From Pseudogulbenkiania sp. MAI-1 (GTDB lineage: Bacteria > Pseudomonadota > Gammaproteobacteria > Burkholderiales > Chromobacteriaceae): 64,000 nt of DNA. The stretch lies in NCBI RefSeq assembly GCF_000527175.1, contig NZ_AZUR01000001.1:1-64000 (forward strand), in the 5' to 3' direction. This document shows, in pieces, positions 1 through 9,552 of the stretch. A program made the position numbers and the translations under genes. The notes under the pieces are model-generated. The model had not been told where the DNA came from. It made no database searches and saw only the letters and a program-made list of their open reading frames with translations. Numbering within the stretch: position 1 is the first letter of the stretch; each line of letters opens with the position of its first letter.

Positions 1-45
1 ATACCGACCGCCGCGCCGCCCACAAGGCCCGGCGCGGCGGTATCT

Positions 46-82
46 CCCGCCTTCGCAACAGCGGACCACGGCGGGATTTTTT
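46..82 (+). terminator. Rho-independent terminator upstream of dnaA
   Basis: CCCGCC (46-51) pairs with GGCGGG (70-75) and is followed by a T run. A second GC-rich hairpin lies just before it: positions 8-18 pair with 30-40. Together they insulate dnaA from upstream transcription. No convincing DnaA-box cluster is visible in the 100 bp before dnaA, so oriC probably lies outside this window. Confidence 0.6.
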
Positions 83-103
83 GCTTTTTATTGCGTGTAC
101 TTA

Positions 104-1510
104 ATGACCGAACTGGATCACTTCTGGCCTGCGTGCCTCGCCCGCCTCGAGGCCGAACTGTCTTCACAGCAGTTCAACACCTGGATCAAGCCGCTGGCCG
201 CCGAGCTCTCCGAGGACGGCGTGCAGCTGCTGGCGCCCAACCGCTTCATCATGCAGTTCATCAAGGACCGCTTCCTCGGCCGCATCGAGGAGCTGGCCGT
301 CGAGCTGATGGGCGAGGTGCCGGTCGAGCTGAAGCTGGGCAGCCCGAGCGCCGCGCCGGTGGCGGCGCCGGCCAAGCCGGCCGCGCCCAGCGGCAAGAGC
401 GCCCCGGCCGGCGGCGCGGCCCCGGCCCCGAGCGCCGCCACCCCGGCCAAGCAGGCGGCGGTCAAGGCCATCGGCGGCGGACACGAGAGCACCCGGCTCA
501 ACCCGGCGTTCACCTTCGACACCCTGGTGACCGGTAAGGGCAACCAGCTCGCGCGCGCCGCGGCGATGCAGATCGCCGAGAATCCGGGCGACCAGGCCTA
601 CAACCCGCTGTTCGTGTACGGCGGCGTCGGCCTCGGCAAGACCCACCTGATCCAGGCCATCGGCAACCACGTCTACCACAAGAATCCGCAGGCCAAGATC
701 CGCTACATCCACGCCGAACGCTACGTGGCCGACATCATGCGCGCCTACCAGCACAAGGCCTTCGACGAGTTCAAGCGCTACTACCACTCGCTCGACCTGC
801 TGCTGATCGACGACATCCAGTTCTTCGCGGGCAAGAACCGCACCATGGAGGAGTTCTTCTACGCCTTCAACGCCCTGCTGGAAAGCGGCAAGCAGGTCAT
901 CATGACCTGCGACACCTACCCCAAGCAGATCGAAGGCATGGACGAGCGCCTGATCTCGCGCTTCTCCTGGGGGCTGACGGTGGAAATCCAGCCGCCGGAG
1001 CTGGAAATGCGCGTGGCCATTCTGATGAAGAAGGCCGAGGCCGACAGCATCAAGCTCGACCACACCGTCGCCTTCTTCATCGCCCAGAACGTGCGCTCCA
1101 ACGTGCGCGAGCTGGAAGGCGCCCTGAAGCGCGTGGTGGCCTACGCCCGCTTCACCAACCAGAGCATCTCGCTCGAACTGGTCAAGGAGGCGCTCAAAGA
1201 CATCCTCGCCGCCGGCAACCGCCAGGTGACGGTGGACGCCATCCAGAAGACCGTGGCCGAGTACTACAAGATCAAGCTCGGCGACATGCACAGCAAGAAG
1301 CGCAGCCGCGACATCGCCCGCCCGCGCCAGATCGCCATGGCCCTGGCCAAGGAGCTGACCCAGCTCTCCTTGCCCAACATCGGCGACGCCTTCGGCGGGC
1401 GCGACCACACCACGGTGCTGCACGCCTGCAAGACCATAGCGGAGATGCGCGGCAGTGACGCCGACATCGCCCACGATTACGATACCCTGCTGCAAATGCT
1501 GCGCAATTAA
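104..1510 (+). CDS. dnaA: Chromosomal replication initiator DnaA
   Basis: DnaA is the AAA+ ATPase that binds DnaA boxes and opens oriC. The sequence shows domain I at the start (FWPACLARLEAELSS, FNTWIKPL) and an Ala/Pro-rich flexible linker at about residues 80-130. The AAA+ core has Walker A GGVGLGKTHL and Walker B LLLIDDIQFF. The C-terminal helix-turn-helix carries the DnaA signature GGRDHTTVLHAC. Length (about 468 aa) is normal. I chose ATG at 104 because it gives the usual N-terminus MTELDHFWP. An in-frame GTG at 95 is possible, and neither start has a strong Shine-Dalgarno sequence. dnaN follows 21 bp later and gyrB after that, the classical origin-proximal order. Confidence 0.97.
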   Translation: MTELDHFWPACLARLEAELSSQQFNTWIKPLAAELSEDGVQLLAPNRFIMQFIKDRFLGRIEELAVELMGEVPVELKLGSPSAAPVAAPAKPAAPSGKSAPAGGAAPAPSAATPAKQAAVKAIGGGHESTRLNPAFTFDTLVTGKGNQLARAAAMQIAENPGDQAYNPLFVYGGVGLGKTHLIQAIGNHVYHKNPQAKIRYIHAERYVADIMRAYQHKAFDEFKRYYHSLDLLLIDDIQFFAGKNRTMEEFFYAFNALLESGKQVIMTCDTYPKQIEGMDERLISRFSWGLTVEIQPPELEMRVAILMKKAEADSIKLDHTVAFFIAQNVRSNVRELEGALKRVVAYARFTNQSISLELVKEALKDILAAGNRQVTVDAIQKTVAEYYKIKLGDMHSKKRSRDIARPRQIAMALAKELTQLSLPNIGDAFGGRDHTTVLHACKTIAEMRGSDADIAHDYDTLLQMLRN

Positions 1511-1531
1511 TACCTTTCGGGAGCCTGGAAC

Positions 1532-2638
1532 ATGCTGATTCTGCAAGCTGAACGCGATGCCCTGCTGAAACCGCTGCTGGCGGTGACGGGGATTGTCGAG
1601 CGTCGCCACACGCTGCCCATCCTGTCCAACGTGCTGATCGAGAAGAAGGACGGCGCGGTGGGCTTTTTGGCCACCGACCTGGAAATCCAGATCACCACCG
1701 CCAGCGCCGAGACGCTGCCCGGCGAGTCGTTCCGGCTGACCACCTCGGCCAAGAAGCTGCAGGACATCCTGCGCGCCATCCCCGGCAACTCCACCGTGTC
1801 GCTGGAGCAGCAGGACACCCGCCTGACGCTGAAAGCCGGCAAGAGCCGCTTCAACCTGCAGACCCTGCCGGCCGAAGACTTCCCGCTGCTGTCGGTCAAC
1901 GGCGTGCCGGAAGCCACCTTCAGCCTGCCGCAGAAGGAACTCAAGCGCCTGATCTCGCAGGTGCAGTACAGCATGGCGGTGCAGGACATCCGCTACTACC
2001 TCAACGGCCTGTTGCTGCAGACCGACGACACCCAGGTGCGCCTGGTGGCCACCGACGGCCACCGCCTGGCCTACGCCGCGGCCGAAATCGACGCCTCGCT
2101 GCCCAAGGCCGAGGTGATCCTGCCGCGCAAGACCATCCTCGAACTGTACAAGCTGCTGCAGGACAGCGACGAGCCGATCACCATCGAGCTGCTGGCCAAC
2201 CAGGTGCGCTTCACCTTCGGCTCCACCGTCATCATCAGCAAGGTGGTGGACGGCAAGTTCCCCGACTACAACCGCGTGATCCCGCTCGACAACGACAAGA
2301 TCTTCCTGATCGAGCGCCTCACCTTCCTGCACGCGCTGCAGCGCGCCGCCATCCTCGCCAACGAGAAGTTCCGCGGCGTGCGCCTCGTGCTCAAGCCGGG
2401 CAGCCTGTCCATCCTGTGTACCAACAGCGAGCAGGAAGAAGCCGAGGAAGAACTGGAAATCGACTACGGCGGCGGCGAGCTGGAAATCGGCTTCAACATC
2501 AATTACCTCTTGGACGTGCTGACCAACCTGCCGGCCGACACGCTGCAGCTCGCCTTCGGCGACGCCAACCGCAGCACGCTGGTGACCATTCCGGACTTCA
2601 GCCAGTTCAAGTACATCGTGATGCCGATGCGCATCTAA
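1532..2638 (+). CDS. dnaN: DNA polymerase III beta sliding clamp
   Basis: This is the ring-shaped processivity factor that tethers DNA polymerase III and other clamp-binding proteins to DNA. It is 368 aa, the usual length, and shows the three repeated clamp domains without interruption: the N-terminus MLILQAERDALLKPL, the mid-protein YYLNGLLLQ and VATDGHRLAYA, and the family-typical C-terminus YIVMPMRI. It starts at ATG with the GGGAG of cgggagcctggaac upstream. It lies 21 bp after dnaA and is probably co-transcribed with it. Nothing in it looks unusual. Confidence 0.97.
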   Translation: MLILQAERDALLKPLLAVTGIVERRHTLPILSNVLIEKKDGAVGFLATDLEIQITTASAETLPGESFRLTTSAKKLQDILRAIPGNSTVSLEQQDTRLTLKAGKSRFNLQTLPAEDFPLLSVNGVPEATFSLPQKELKRLISQVQYSMAVQDIRYYLNGLLLQTDDTQVRLVATDGHRLAYAAAEIDASLPKAEVILPRKTILELYKLLQDSDEPITIELLANQVRFTFGSTVIISKVVDGKFPDYNRVIPLDNDKIFLIERLTFLHALQRAAILANEKFRGVRLVLKPGSLSILCTNSEQEEAEEELEIDYGGGELEIGFNINYLLDVLTNLPADTLQLAFGDANRSTLVTIPDFSQFKYIVMPMRI

Positions 2639-2684
2639 CGTGGTTTCGGCCAACTTCGGGCCCCCCGGGTTGGTCGAAGACGAA

Positions 2685-2706
2685 GGCAGGGACGTTTGTC
2701 CCTGCC
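2685..2706 (+). promoter_or_regulatory. Hairpin in the dnaN-gyrB leader
   Basis: GGCAGGGAC (2685-2693) and GTCCCTGCC (2698-2706) form a perfect 9-bp stem with a 4-nt loop, 32 bp before the gyrB start. A weaker inverted repeat (TTCGGCCAAC with GTTGGTCGAA) lies just upstream. There is no T run, so a pause, attenuation or RNA-processing role is more likely than simple termination. Confidence 0.45.
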
Positions 2707-2738
2707 GGTGACACCTGCCACACGACAGAGAAGGTTTT

Positions 2739-5129
<2,391 letters not shown>

Positions 5130-5133
5130 TGTT

Positions 5134-5138
5134 GTAGT
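5134..5138 (+). repeat. Left target-site duplication GTAGT
   Basis: GTAGT directly precedes the left transposon terminus and recurs directly after the right terminus at 41779-41783. Five-base duplications are the hallmark of Tn7-family insertion. Together with the preceding T (5133), these bases read TGTAGT, which is also the first 6 bp of the older element that resumes at 41784. Confidence 0.88.
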
Positions 5139-5196
5139 TGTAGGTTTGCAGAGTTCGTGACATTTTTCAGCACTTAACTGAAAAATCAAACGGTCG
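5139..5196 (+). repeat. Left end of the Tn7-like transposon
   Basis: The terminal TGTAGGTTTGCAGAGTTCGT is repeated inverted at 41757-41778. Next comes a palindrome, TTTTTCAG and CTGAAAAA around 7 nt, and then AAACGGTCG. The same architecture reappears in the older element (5133-5138 plus 41784-41834), where the arm sequence differs but the pairing is kept. A 12-mer TTTTGTCGCAAA at 5335-5346 recurs inverted at 41633-41644 near the right end and may be a further transposase contact. Confidence 0.85.
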
Positions 5197-5202
5197 TTCA
5201 TG

Positions 5203-5236
5203 AGATCCCTGTCAGGTGTGGCAGGGATCTTTTTTT
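5203..5236 (+). terminator. Rho-independent terminator inside the left transposon end
   Basis: AGATCCCTG (5203-5211) pairs with CAGGGATCT (5222-5230), followed by a run of seven T. It sits inside the transposon, 64 bp after the left terminus, in the direction of gyrB transcription. It therefore probably ends the gyrB transcript in place of the native terminator displaced by the insertion. Confidence 0.85.
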
Positions 5237-5577
5237 ATGTTTACAGCCCGGATTCTGCTGGGAAATGTGTGTTTTTTACGTTTTTCTATAAATATTTAAG
5301 TTTATATTTCTATTTTTGACTTTTTGTTTGGCCTTTTTGTCGCAAAAACGCTGTTTGAGACGAACTTGTTTGGTGTGGCCTCTAGTCGATGGCTGGCACA
5401 GGTCAAGAGCGATTTCTTGGCTGTAGCCTCGATATATCAAGCATCTTAGCCGCTGTTCGACTCGTCTTTTAGGGCGGGTTCCATCGTAATGATGGCGAAA
5501 CATGGCTTTGTCGGGATGCTTGGTTATTTATTTTTTGATAATGCCATTTTTAAAAATTTGGTCTAGAATGGTAGATG
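5237..5577 (+). other. AT-rich non-coding left-end region
   Basis: I see no credible gene here. The stretch is strongly AT-rich (5270-5340) and includes the 12-mer TTTTGTCGCAAA shared with the right end. It probably belongs to the cis-acting transposon end. A possible -10 box TAGAAT (5564-5569) lies just before the structured region that starts at 5578, but no well-spaced -35 box accompanies it. Confidence 0.5.
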
Positions 5578-5817
5578 GTCGAGAAGGGTCTCGACTGTAA
5601 GGCACTTTGTGAGTGCATTCTTTTGGAAGAAGGGAGAGAGCAGGTATACGGACAGTTAGCTTAAGTAGCATCACCATCGCGCAAAAAAGAAAAGACGGAT
5701 GGAGACCACCCGCCTTTTCTTAGCTCCTCAGGAAACCGTGGGAGACACGATACCCGAAGGTCTGGACAACCTGAGTATCGTCCCTCTCCCCTCCTGAGGT
5801 CAAGCCCCTTTTTTGCG
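5578..5817 (+). ncRNA. Candidate structured RNA or long leader upstream of tnsA
   Basis: Several helices can be drawn by eye. GTCGAGA/TCTCGAC: 5578-5584 with 5589-5595. GCACT/AGTGC: 5602-5606 with 5612-5616. A closing stem CGCAAAAAA/TTTTTTGCG: 5680-5688 with 5809-5817. Within the closing stem are a hairpin of 5689-5698 with 5710-5719 (one A-C mismatch) and a long arm: CCTCAGGA 5726-5733 with 5792-5799, GGGAGA 5740-5745 with 5785-5790, CGATAC 5748-5753 with 5775-5780, and AGGT 5758-5761 with 5769-5772. The result is a compact junction ending in a U6 run. It could be an independent RNA, a terminator/attenuator for tnsABC, or a riboregulator. I do not recognise a known family. Confidence 0.5.
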
Positions 5818-5886
5818 TTTTGCAACGTACTCATTCACTTGAGAGGCCCTGTCACGCCCTAAGCCTGGCGGGGCCGGGGAGAAATC

Positions 5887-6597
5887 ATGACCCAGCATTC
5901 CTACGCTGTGAGCCCTTGGGTTCGTCAGCGAACCCCAGTTCACACTCCTGCCCGCCTGGTAGTTGCCCCAACTGGGAGCATCATCCGCGGGCTGTTTCCT
6001 TCAACAAAAGCAGGGAGGATGGTTGCCTATGAGCAATTGCTTGAACTAGATGCGCTGTACCAGTTCGAGTTTGCTCCGCAGGTTGTCGATATCCGTGAAC
6101 AGCCGTTCAAACTGCAATATGCAAATGGCAACAAAGTTCGGCGCTACACCCCCGACTACGCGCTGATCCTCAGAGATGGCGACATCCTCATTGTCGAAGT
6201 GAAGCCACGCCGTTCGCTGGCCAAGCCGGAGGTACATGAAAAGCTGCAGTACATCCGTGAGGCTATGGTTCGGCAAGGGCACCAGTTCATCGTGCTGTCC
6301 AGTGACACGATCCGTATGCCATCCCGCTTGGACAACCTCAAGAGGTTGCATCGCTTTCTTGGGCTCCCATTAACCCCTGAGAAGCGGCGCCACTTGCGCC
6401 AGCTACGGACTCGGTCGGGAGAGCACACCATCCTCCCTCTTGATTCACTCGCCCAGTACCTGGATGGCATGGATGACGTCTTTTGGTACTTGGCTCATGG
6501 GGAACTCAGTTGCGATCTCTCGCAACCCCTGACCGCTGACACGTTGGTTTCACTGATTCCGCAGGAGGCTGACTATGTCTTCGTCGATTCGCTTTAA
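5887..6597 (+). CDS. tnsA: TnsA-like transposon endonuclease
   Basis: TnsA nicks the 5' ends of the transposon so that the TnsAB complex excises the element completely. The 236-aa protein has a PD-(D/E)XK-type nuclease pattern: a glutamate in YEQLLELDALYQF, then YTPDYALIL and ILIVEVKPRRSLAKP, giving the D and E-x-K residues. The C-terminal half (about residues 130-236) would match the TnsC/TnsB-contact domain of the family. ATG at 5887 follows GGGGAG at good spacing. The 3' end overlaps tnsB by 23 bp, with the tnsB ribosome binding site inside tnsA. The structured region upstream may control the operon. Confidence 0.9.
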   Translation: MTQHSYAVSPWVRQRTPVHTPARLVVAPTGSIIRGLFPSTKAGRMVAYEQLLELDALYQFEFAPQVVDIREQPFKLQYANGNKVRRYTPDYALILRDGDILIVEVKPRRSLAKPEVHEKLQYIREAMVRQGHQFIVLSSDTIRMPSRLDNLKRLHRFLGLPLTPEKRRHLRQLRTRSGEHTILPLDSLAQYLDGMDDVFWYLAHGELSCDLSQPLTADTLVSLIPQEADYVFVDSL

Positions 6598-8545
6598 TAA
6601 GGGAGGCAGTTTCCTGCTGGACGGTCGGGAGGTGCAGGTAACCCGTGTCATCAATGGCGAACTGGTCACGCTGGAGGACGTGATGTCGCTGGTGGTGTAT
6701 CAGTACTCCATGGAGCAACTTCTCACATGGTGGGCCGAAGGGCGGGTGGCTCCTAAGTCTCACGCGGATCAGGAGCAGTCTCTGCTGCAACGCAGGAACC
6801 CGGACGCGGTCCTGAGTAGCTACCCGCCAGAGCAGGTCGACAAGGCCCTTTGGAAAAAGCGCTATTTGGATGGCCTCCGGCAATTGGGAGTAAAGATTGC
6901 CTTTACTGGCATGAAGCTCAAGCCGCTCATAAAGCAGATTGCTGACCAACTGGGAGACCTCCATCCTCCCAGCCCATCATCAATCTATCGCTGGTTTACC
7001 AAAGAGAAACGAAGCGATAGTCCTGCTGTCCTGTTGGATCGATTCGAGGCCCGAGGCTGGTTTGGCTGCCGTTTTCCAGTCGAGGTACAGGAAGCCCTCA
7101 TTGAACTGATTGAAGAAAGGTATCTGGAGCCACCAGGGTGCTCAATCGTAGATATCCTTGACGCATTGCGTAAACGACTTGATGACCTGAATGTTCTCCG
7201 CGCCACAGATGCTCAACTCGAGCTTCCTAGCTACGACACGGTACGCCGAGCGATCAAGGCATATCCGGCTTATGAGCACGCCGTAGCGAAATACGGGCAG
7301 CAGGAGGCCTCCATCCGGTTTCGGACCAGCATGGCGGGCCCGAAGGCGAAGTACATATTGGAGGTGGCGGAGATTGATCATACCCCGGTCGATTTGTTCG
7401 TCGTCGATGAGCGTACTGGCTTACCACTGGGGCGCCCGACGCTAACGATCTTGGTTGATCGCAAGAGCAAGATGATTCTTGGCATCTATGTCAGCTTTGG
7501 AGGCCCCAGCACGGAGGCTGTTTTCCAATGCTTGCGGCACGCCATTCTGCCAAAAAATTACCTCCGTGAACGTTACCCACGGGTCGAAGGTCTCTGGCCA
7601 TGCTTTGGCCTGATGCAAGTACTGGTCTGCGACAACGGGCTGGAGTTTCACAGCAAGGCGCTGGAGCAGGCCTGTTTTGAGCTTGGGATCACATTGCAGT
7701 TCTGTCCGAAGAGGAAGCCTTACTTCAAGGGCATGGTCGAGCGGGCATTCCGGTCGATTTCCAGAGGGTTCTTCCATGCCCAGAAGGGCACAAGCCTGGC
7801 CAACTGGATGGACCGCCATGGTTATGACCCACTGAAGACGGCTGTCGCTACGTTCGACGAGTTCTTGCACGCGCTGCACATCTGGATCGTTGATGTCTAC
7901 TCGGTGCGGATTAACCGGGGGTTGAAGCGGACTCCACTGGCCGTCTGGCAAAACGGGGTACATGACAACCCGCCCCGCTTGCCGGACTTGAAGGTATTGG
8001 ACCAAGCACTGACCGAGTACACCGAGCGTACGTTGTGGCACTACGGCATCGAGCTTCACAAACTGCGTTACAACAGCAAAGAACTCTTTCCCATCCGGCA
8101 TCAACATGGCGAGAAGGTCACCGTCCAGGTGCGCTACAACCGTGGTGACTTGGGCCACATCTATGTCATCCATCCCAGTACCGGCGAAGCGATCAAGGTA
8201 CCTGCTATCGAGTTCGACTATGCCTCTGGTCTACGGCTGGAAGTTCATGAGCTTATCTGCCGGGAGGTGCGCGAAGCCGGTTTGGCCGAGGCTAATCCTC
8301 TCAATCTGGCGAAGGCCAAGGAACGGATACGAGATGTCATCGGCCAGTCATTGGGTGGCAAGAAGTTGCAGCAGCGCAAGCGCGCTGCCCGTCTCTCCGG
8401 CGCGAACTCCCAAGATGCACACCATGTCGCTGCACCCAGGGCAACGTCAGCCTCCAAACCACCAAAGGGGGCTCATCGGATAACCGTTACTCCCAAGCAG
8501 TTCAAGTGCAGCTTCCGTCCGTGGGGACAAGGAGGCAAGCCATGA
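6575..8545 (+). CDS. tnsB: TnsB-like DDE transposase
   Basis: This is the catalytic transposase that binds the repeated end sites and joins 3' ends to the target. At 656 aa it is of normal length. The retroviral-integrase-type core carries the DDE residues in EVAEIDHTPVDLFVVD (first Asp), QVLVCDNGLEFHSKAL (second Asp) and KPYFKGMVERAFRSIS (Glu). DNA-binding helical domains occupy the first ~200 residues, including LLDRFEARGWFGCRFPVEVQ, the piece also found in the older remnant at 42219. A basic C-terminal tail (KKLQQRKRAARLSG and onward) is typical of the TnsC-contact region. GCAGGAGG precedes ATG at 6575. tnsC overlaps by 4 nt (ATGA). Confidence 0.95.
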   Translation: MSSSIRFNKGGSFLLDGREVQVTRVINGELVTLEDVMSLVVYQYSMEQLLTWWAEGRVAPKSHADQEQSLLQRRNPDAVLSSYPPEQVDKALWKKRYLDGLRQLGVKIAFTGMKLKPLIKQIADQLGDLHPPSPSSIYRWFTKEKRSDSPAVLLDRFEARGWFGCRFPVEVQEALIELIEERYLEPPGCSIVDILDALRKRLDDLNVLRATDAQLELPSYDTVRRAIKAYPAYEHAVAKYGQQEASIRFRTSMAGPKAKYILEVAEIDHTPVDLFVVDERTGLPLGRPTLTILVDRKSKMILGIYVSFGGPSTEAVFQCLRHAILPKNYLRERYPRVEGLWPCFGLMQVLVCDNGLEFHSKALEQACFELGITLQFCPKRKPYFKGMVERAFRSISRGFFHAQKGTSLANWMDRHGYDPLKTAVATFDEFLHALHIWIVDVYSVRINRGLKRTPLAVWQNGVHDNPPRLPDLKVLDQALTEYTERTLWHYGIELHKLRYNSKELFPIRHQHGEKVTVQVRYNRGDLGHIYVIHPSTGEAIKVPAIEFDYASGLRLEVHELICREVREAGLAEANPLNLAKAKERIRDVIGQSLGGKKLQQRKRAARLSGANSQDAHHVAAPRATSASKPPKGAHRITVTPKQFKCSFRPWGQGGKP

Positions 8546-9507
8546 ACACCGTCGTAGACAGTTGGATTGCCGAACTGGGCGAGGTGGAGCGCCGGCGACT
8601 GTACTTCACTGCTTTCGAACAGGCTATTCGGCGTGTCAGCCGGGTCCATCAGATGGCTCGGGCTGGCAATACTCCGCGCCATGTCATGGTGTTGGGCCCG
8701 TCTGGGGCTGGTAAAAGCTCGGTCATGGAAGAGTATGTTCGTCACTTTCCCGCAGTGGAGGAGCCGGAGCAAAAACGGATACCCGTCCTGCGGGTCGAGA
8801 TCAAATCATCTCCCACCGTGCGCAGTGTGGCAGAAGACATCCTGAAAGCCATGGGGGTGCCTATGGCTTACCGGGGCACGGTCAACGAGAAGACTGATCG
8901 GGTTATTTCCTCGTTACAAAAATTTCAGGTCGAACTTCTGATGCTGGACGAGGTGCAGCACCTTCTCGGTGCGACCAAACGCAGCTTCGGTTCCAACGAT
9001 GAAACGGAGTGGCTCAAGACGCTGCTCAATCAGATCAACATTCCGGTGGTGTTATCGGGCCTGCCCTACGCCGAGGCCATGTTGAGCATCAATGAGCAGC
9101 TACGGCGGCGCGTGGAGGGGGTGTGCCAAATGTTGCCATTTACGGTTGACGATGACGACGCCGCTTCCGAATTTGCCGGGGTCGTGAAATGGTTTGATGC
9201 GGAAATCCATGGCGGCAAAGCCATCGGACTGTGCCAGGGGGACATGTTGAATCGCCTGTTCTATGCCTCGAATGGCTTGATTGGCTATCTGAGCAAACTG
9301 CTGATCGGGGCGATGGAGATCCGTTTCGACCATGGCCGCAAACAGGTAGAACTCTGGATGCTGGAACAGTCGTTTACACAGAATCTCTGGGCAGAGGGGG
9401 TTGGAACGCTGAATCCGTTCCATAAGAAGTTCACCTTCCGCCCGTTGACCAAGACCAACGAACTGTTCGCCCCGACCGCGTTCTCGACGGCCAGGTCCGC
9501 TACTTAA
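8542..9507 (+). CDS. tnsC: TnsC-like AAA+ transposition regulator
   Basis: TnsC is the ATP-dependent matchmaker that polymerises on target DNA marked by TniQ/TnsD and recruits TnsAB. It also mediates target immunity. The 321-aa protein has Walker A GPSGAGKSSVMEEYV and Walker B LLMLDEVQHLLG, followed by the family-typical NQINIPVVLSGLPYAEAML. ATG at 8542 is chosen because it follows AAGGAGG and overlaps the tnsB stop as ATGA. The stop codon lies only 7 nt before the hairpin that masks the tniQ ribosome binding site. Confidence 0.93.
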   Translation: MNTVVDSWIAELGEVERRRLYFTAFEQAIRRVSRVHQMARAGNTPRHVMVLGPSGAGKSSVMEEYVRHFPAVEEPEQKRIPVLRVEIKSSPTVRSVAEDILKAMGVPMAYRGTVNEKTDRVISSLQKFQVELLMLDEVQHLLGATKRSFGSNDETEWLKTLLNQINIPVVLSGLPYAEAMLSINEQLRRRVEGVCQMLPFTVDDDDAASEFAGVVKWFDAEIHGGKAIGLCQGDMLNRLFYASNGLIGYLSKLLIGAMEIRFDHGRKQVELWMLEQSFTQNLWAEGVGTLNPFHKKFTFRPLTKTNELFAPTAFSTARSAT

Positions 9508-9514
9508 CCCAAGG

Positions 9515-9545
9515 GAGCCTCCTCCGGTCTGTCTGGAGGAGGCTC
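9515..9545 (+). promoter_or_regulatory. Hairpin masking the tniQ Shine-Dalgarno sequence
   Basis: GAGCCTCCTCC (9515-9525) pairs perfectly with GGAGGAGGCTC (9535-9545) around a 9-nt loop. The right arm contains the only Shine-Dalgarno sequence of tniQ (GGAGGAGG), 10 nt before its ATG at 9553. In the folded RNA, initiation on tniQ should be blocked. Ribosomes terminating at the tnsC stop (9505-9507) would reach the base of the stem, which suggests translational coupling or a switch. No T run follows, so it is not a standard terminator. Confidence 0.65.
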
Positions 9546-9552
9546 AATACCT

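Noticed and set aside
5160..5196. The palindrome in the left end as a dif/Xer site
   Set aside because: The arms TTTTCAG/CTGAAAA do not resemble the XerC/XerD arm consensus, and the spacer differs between the two copies.
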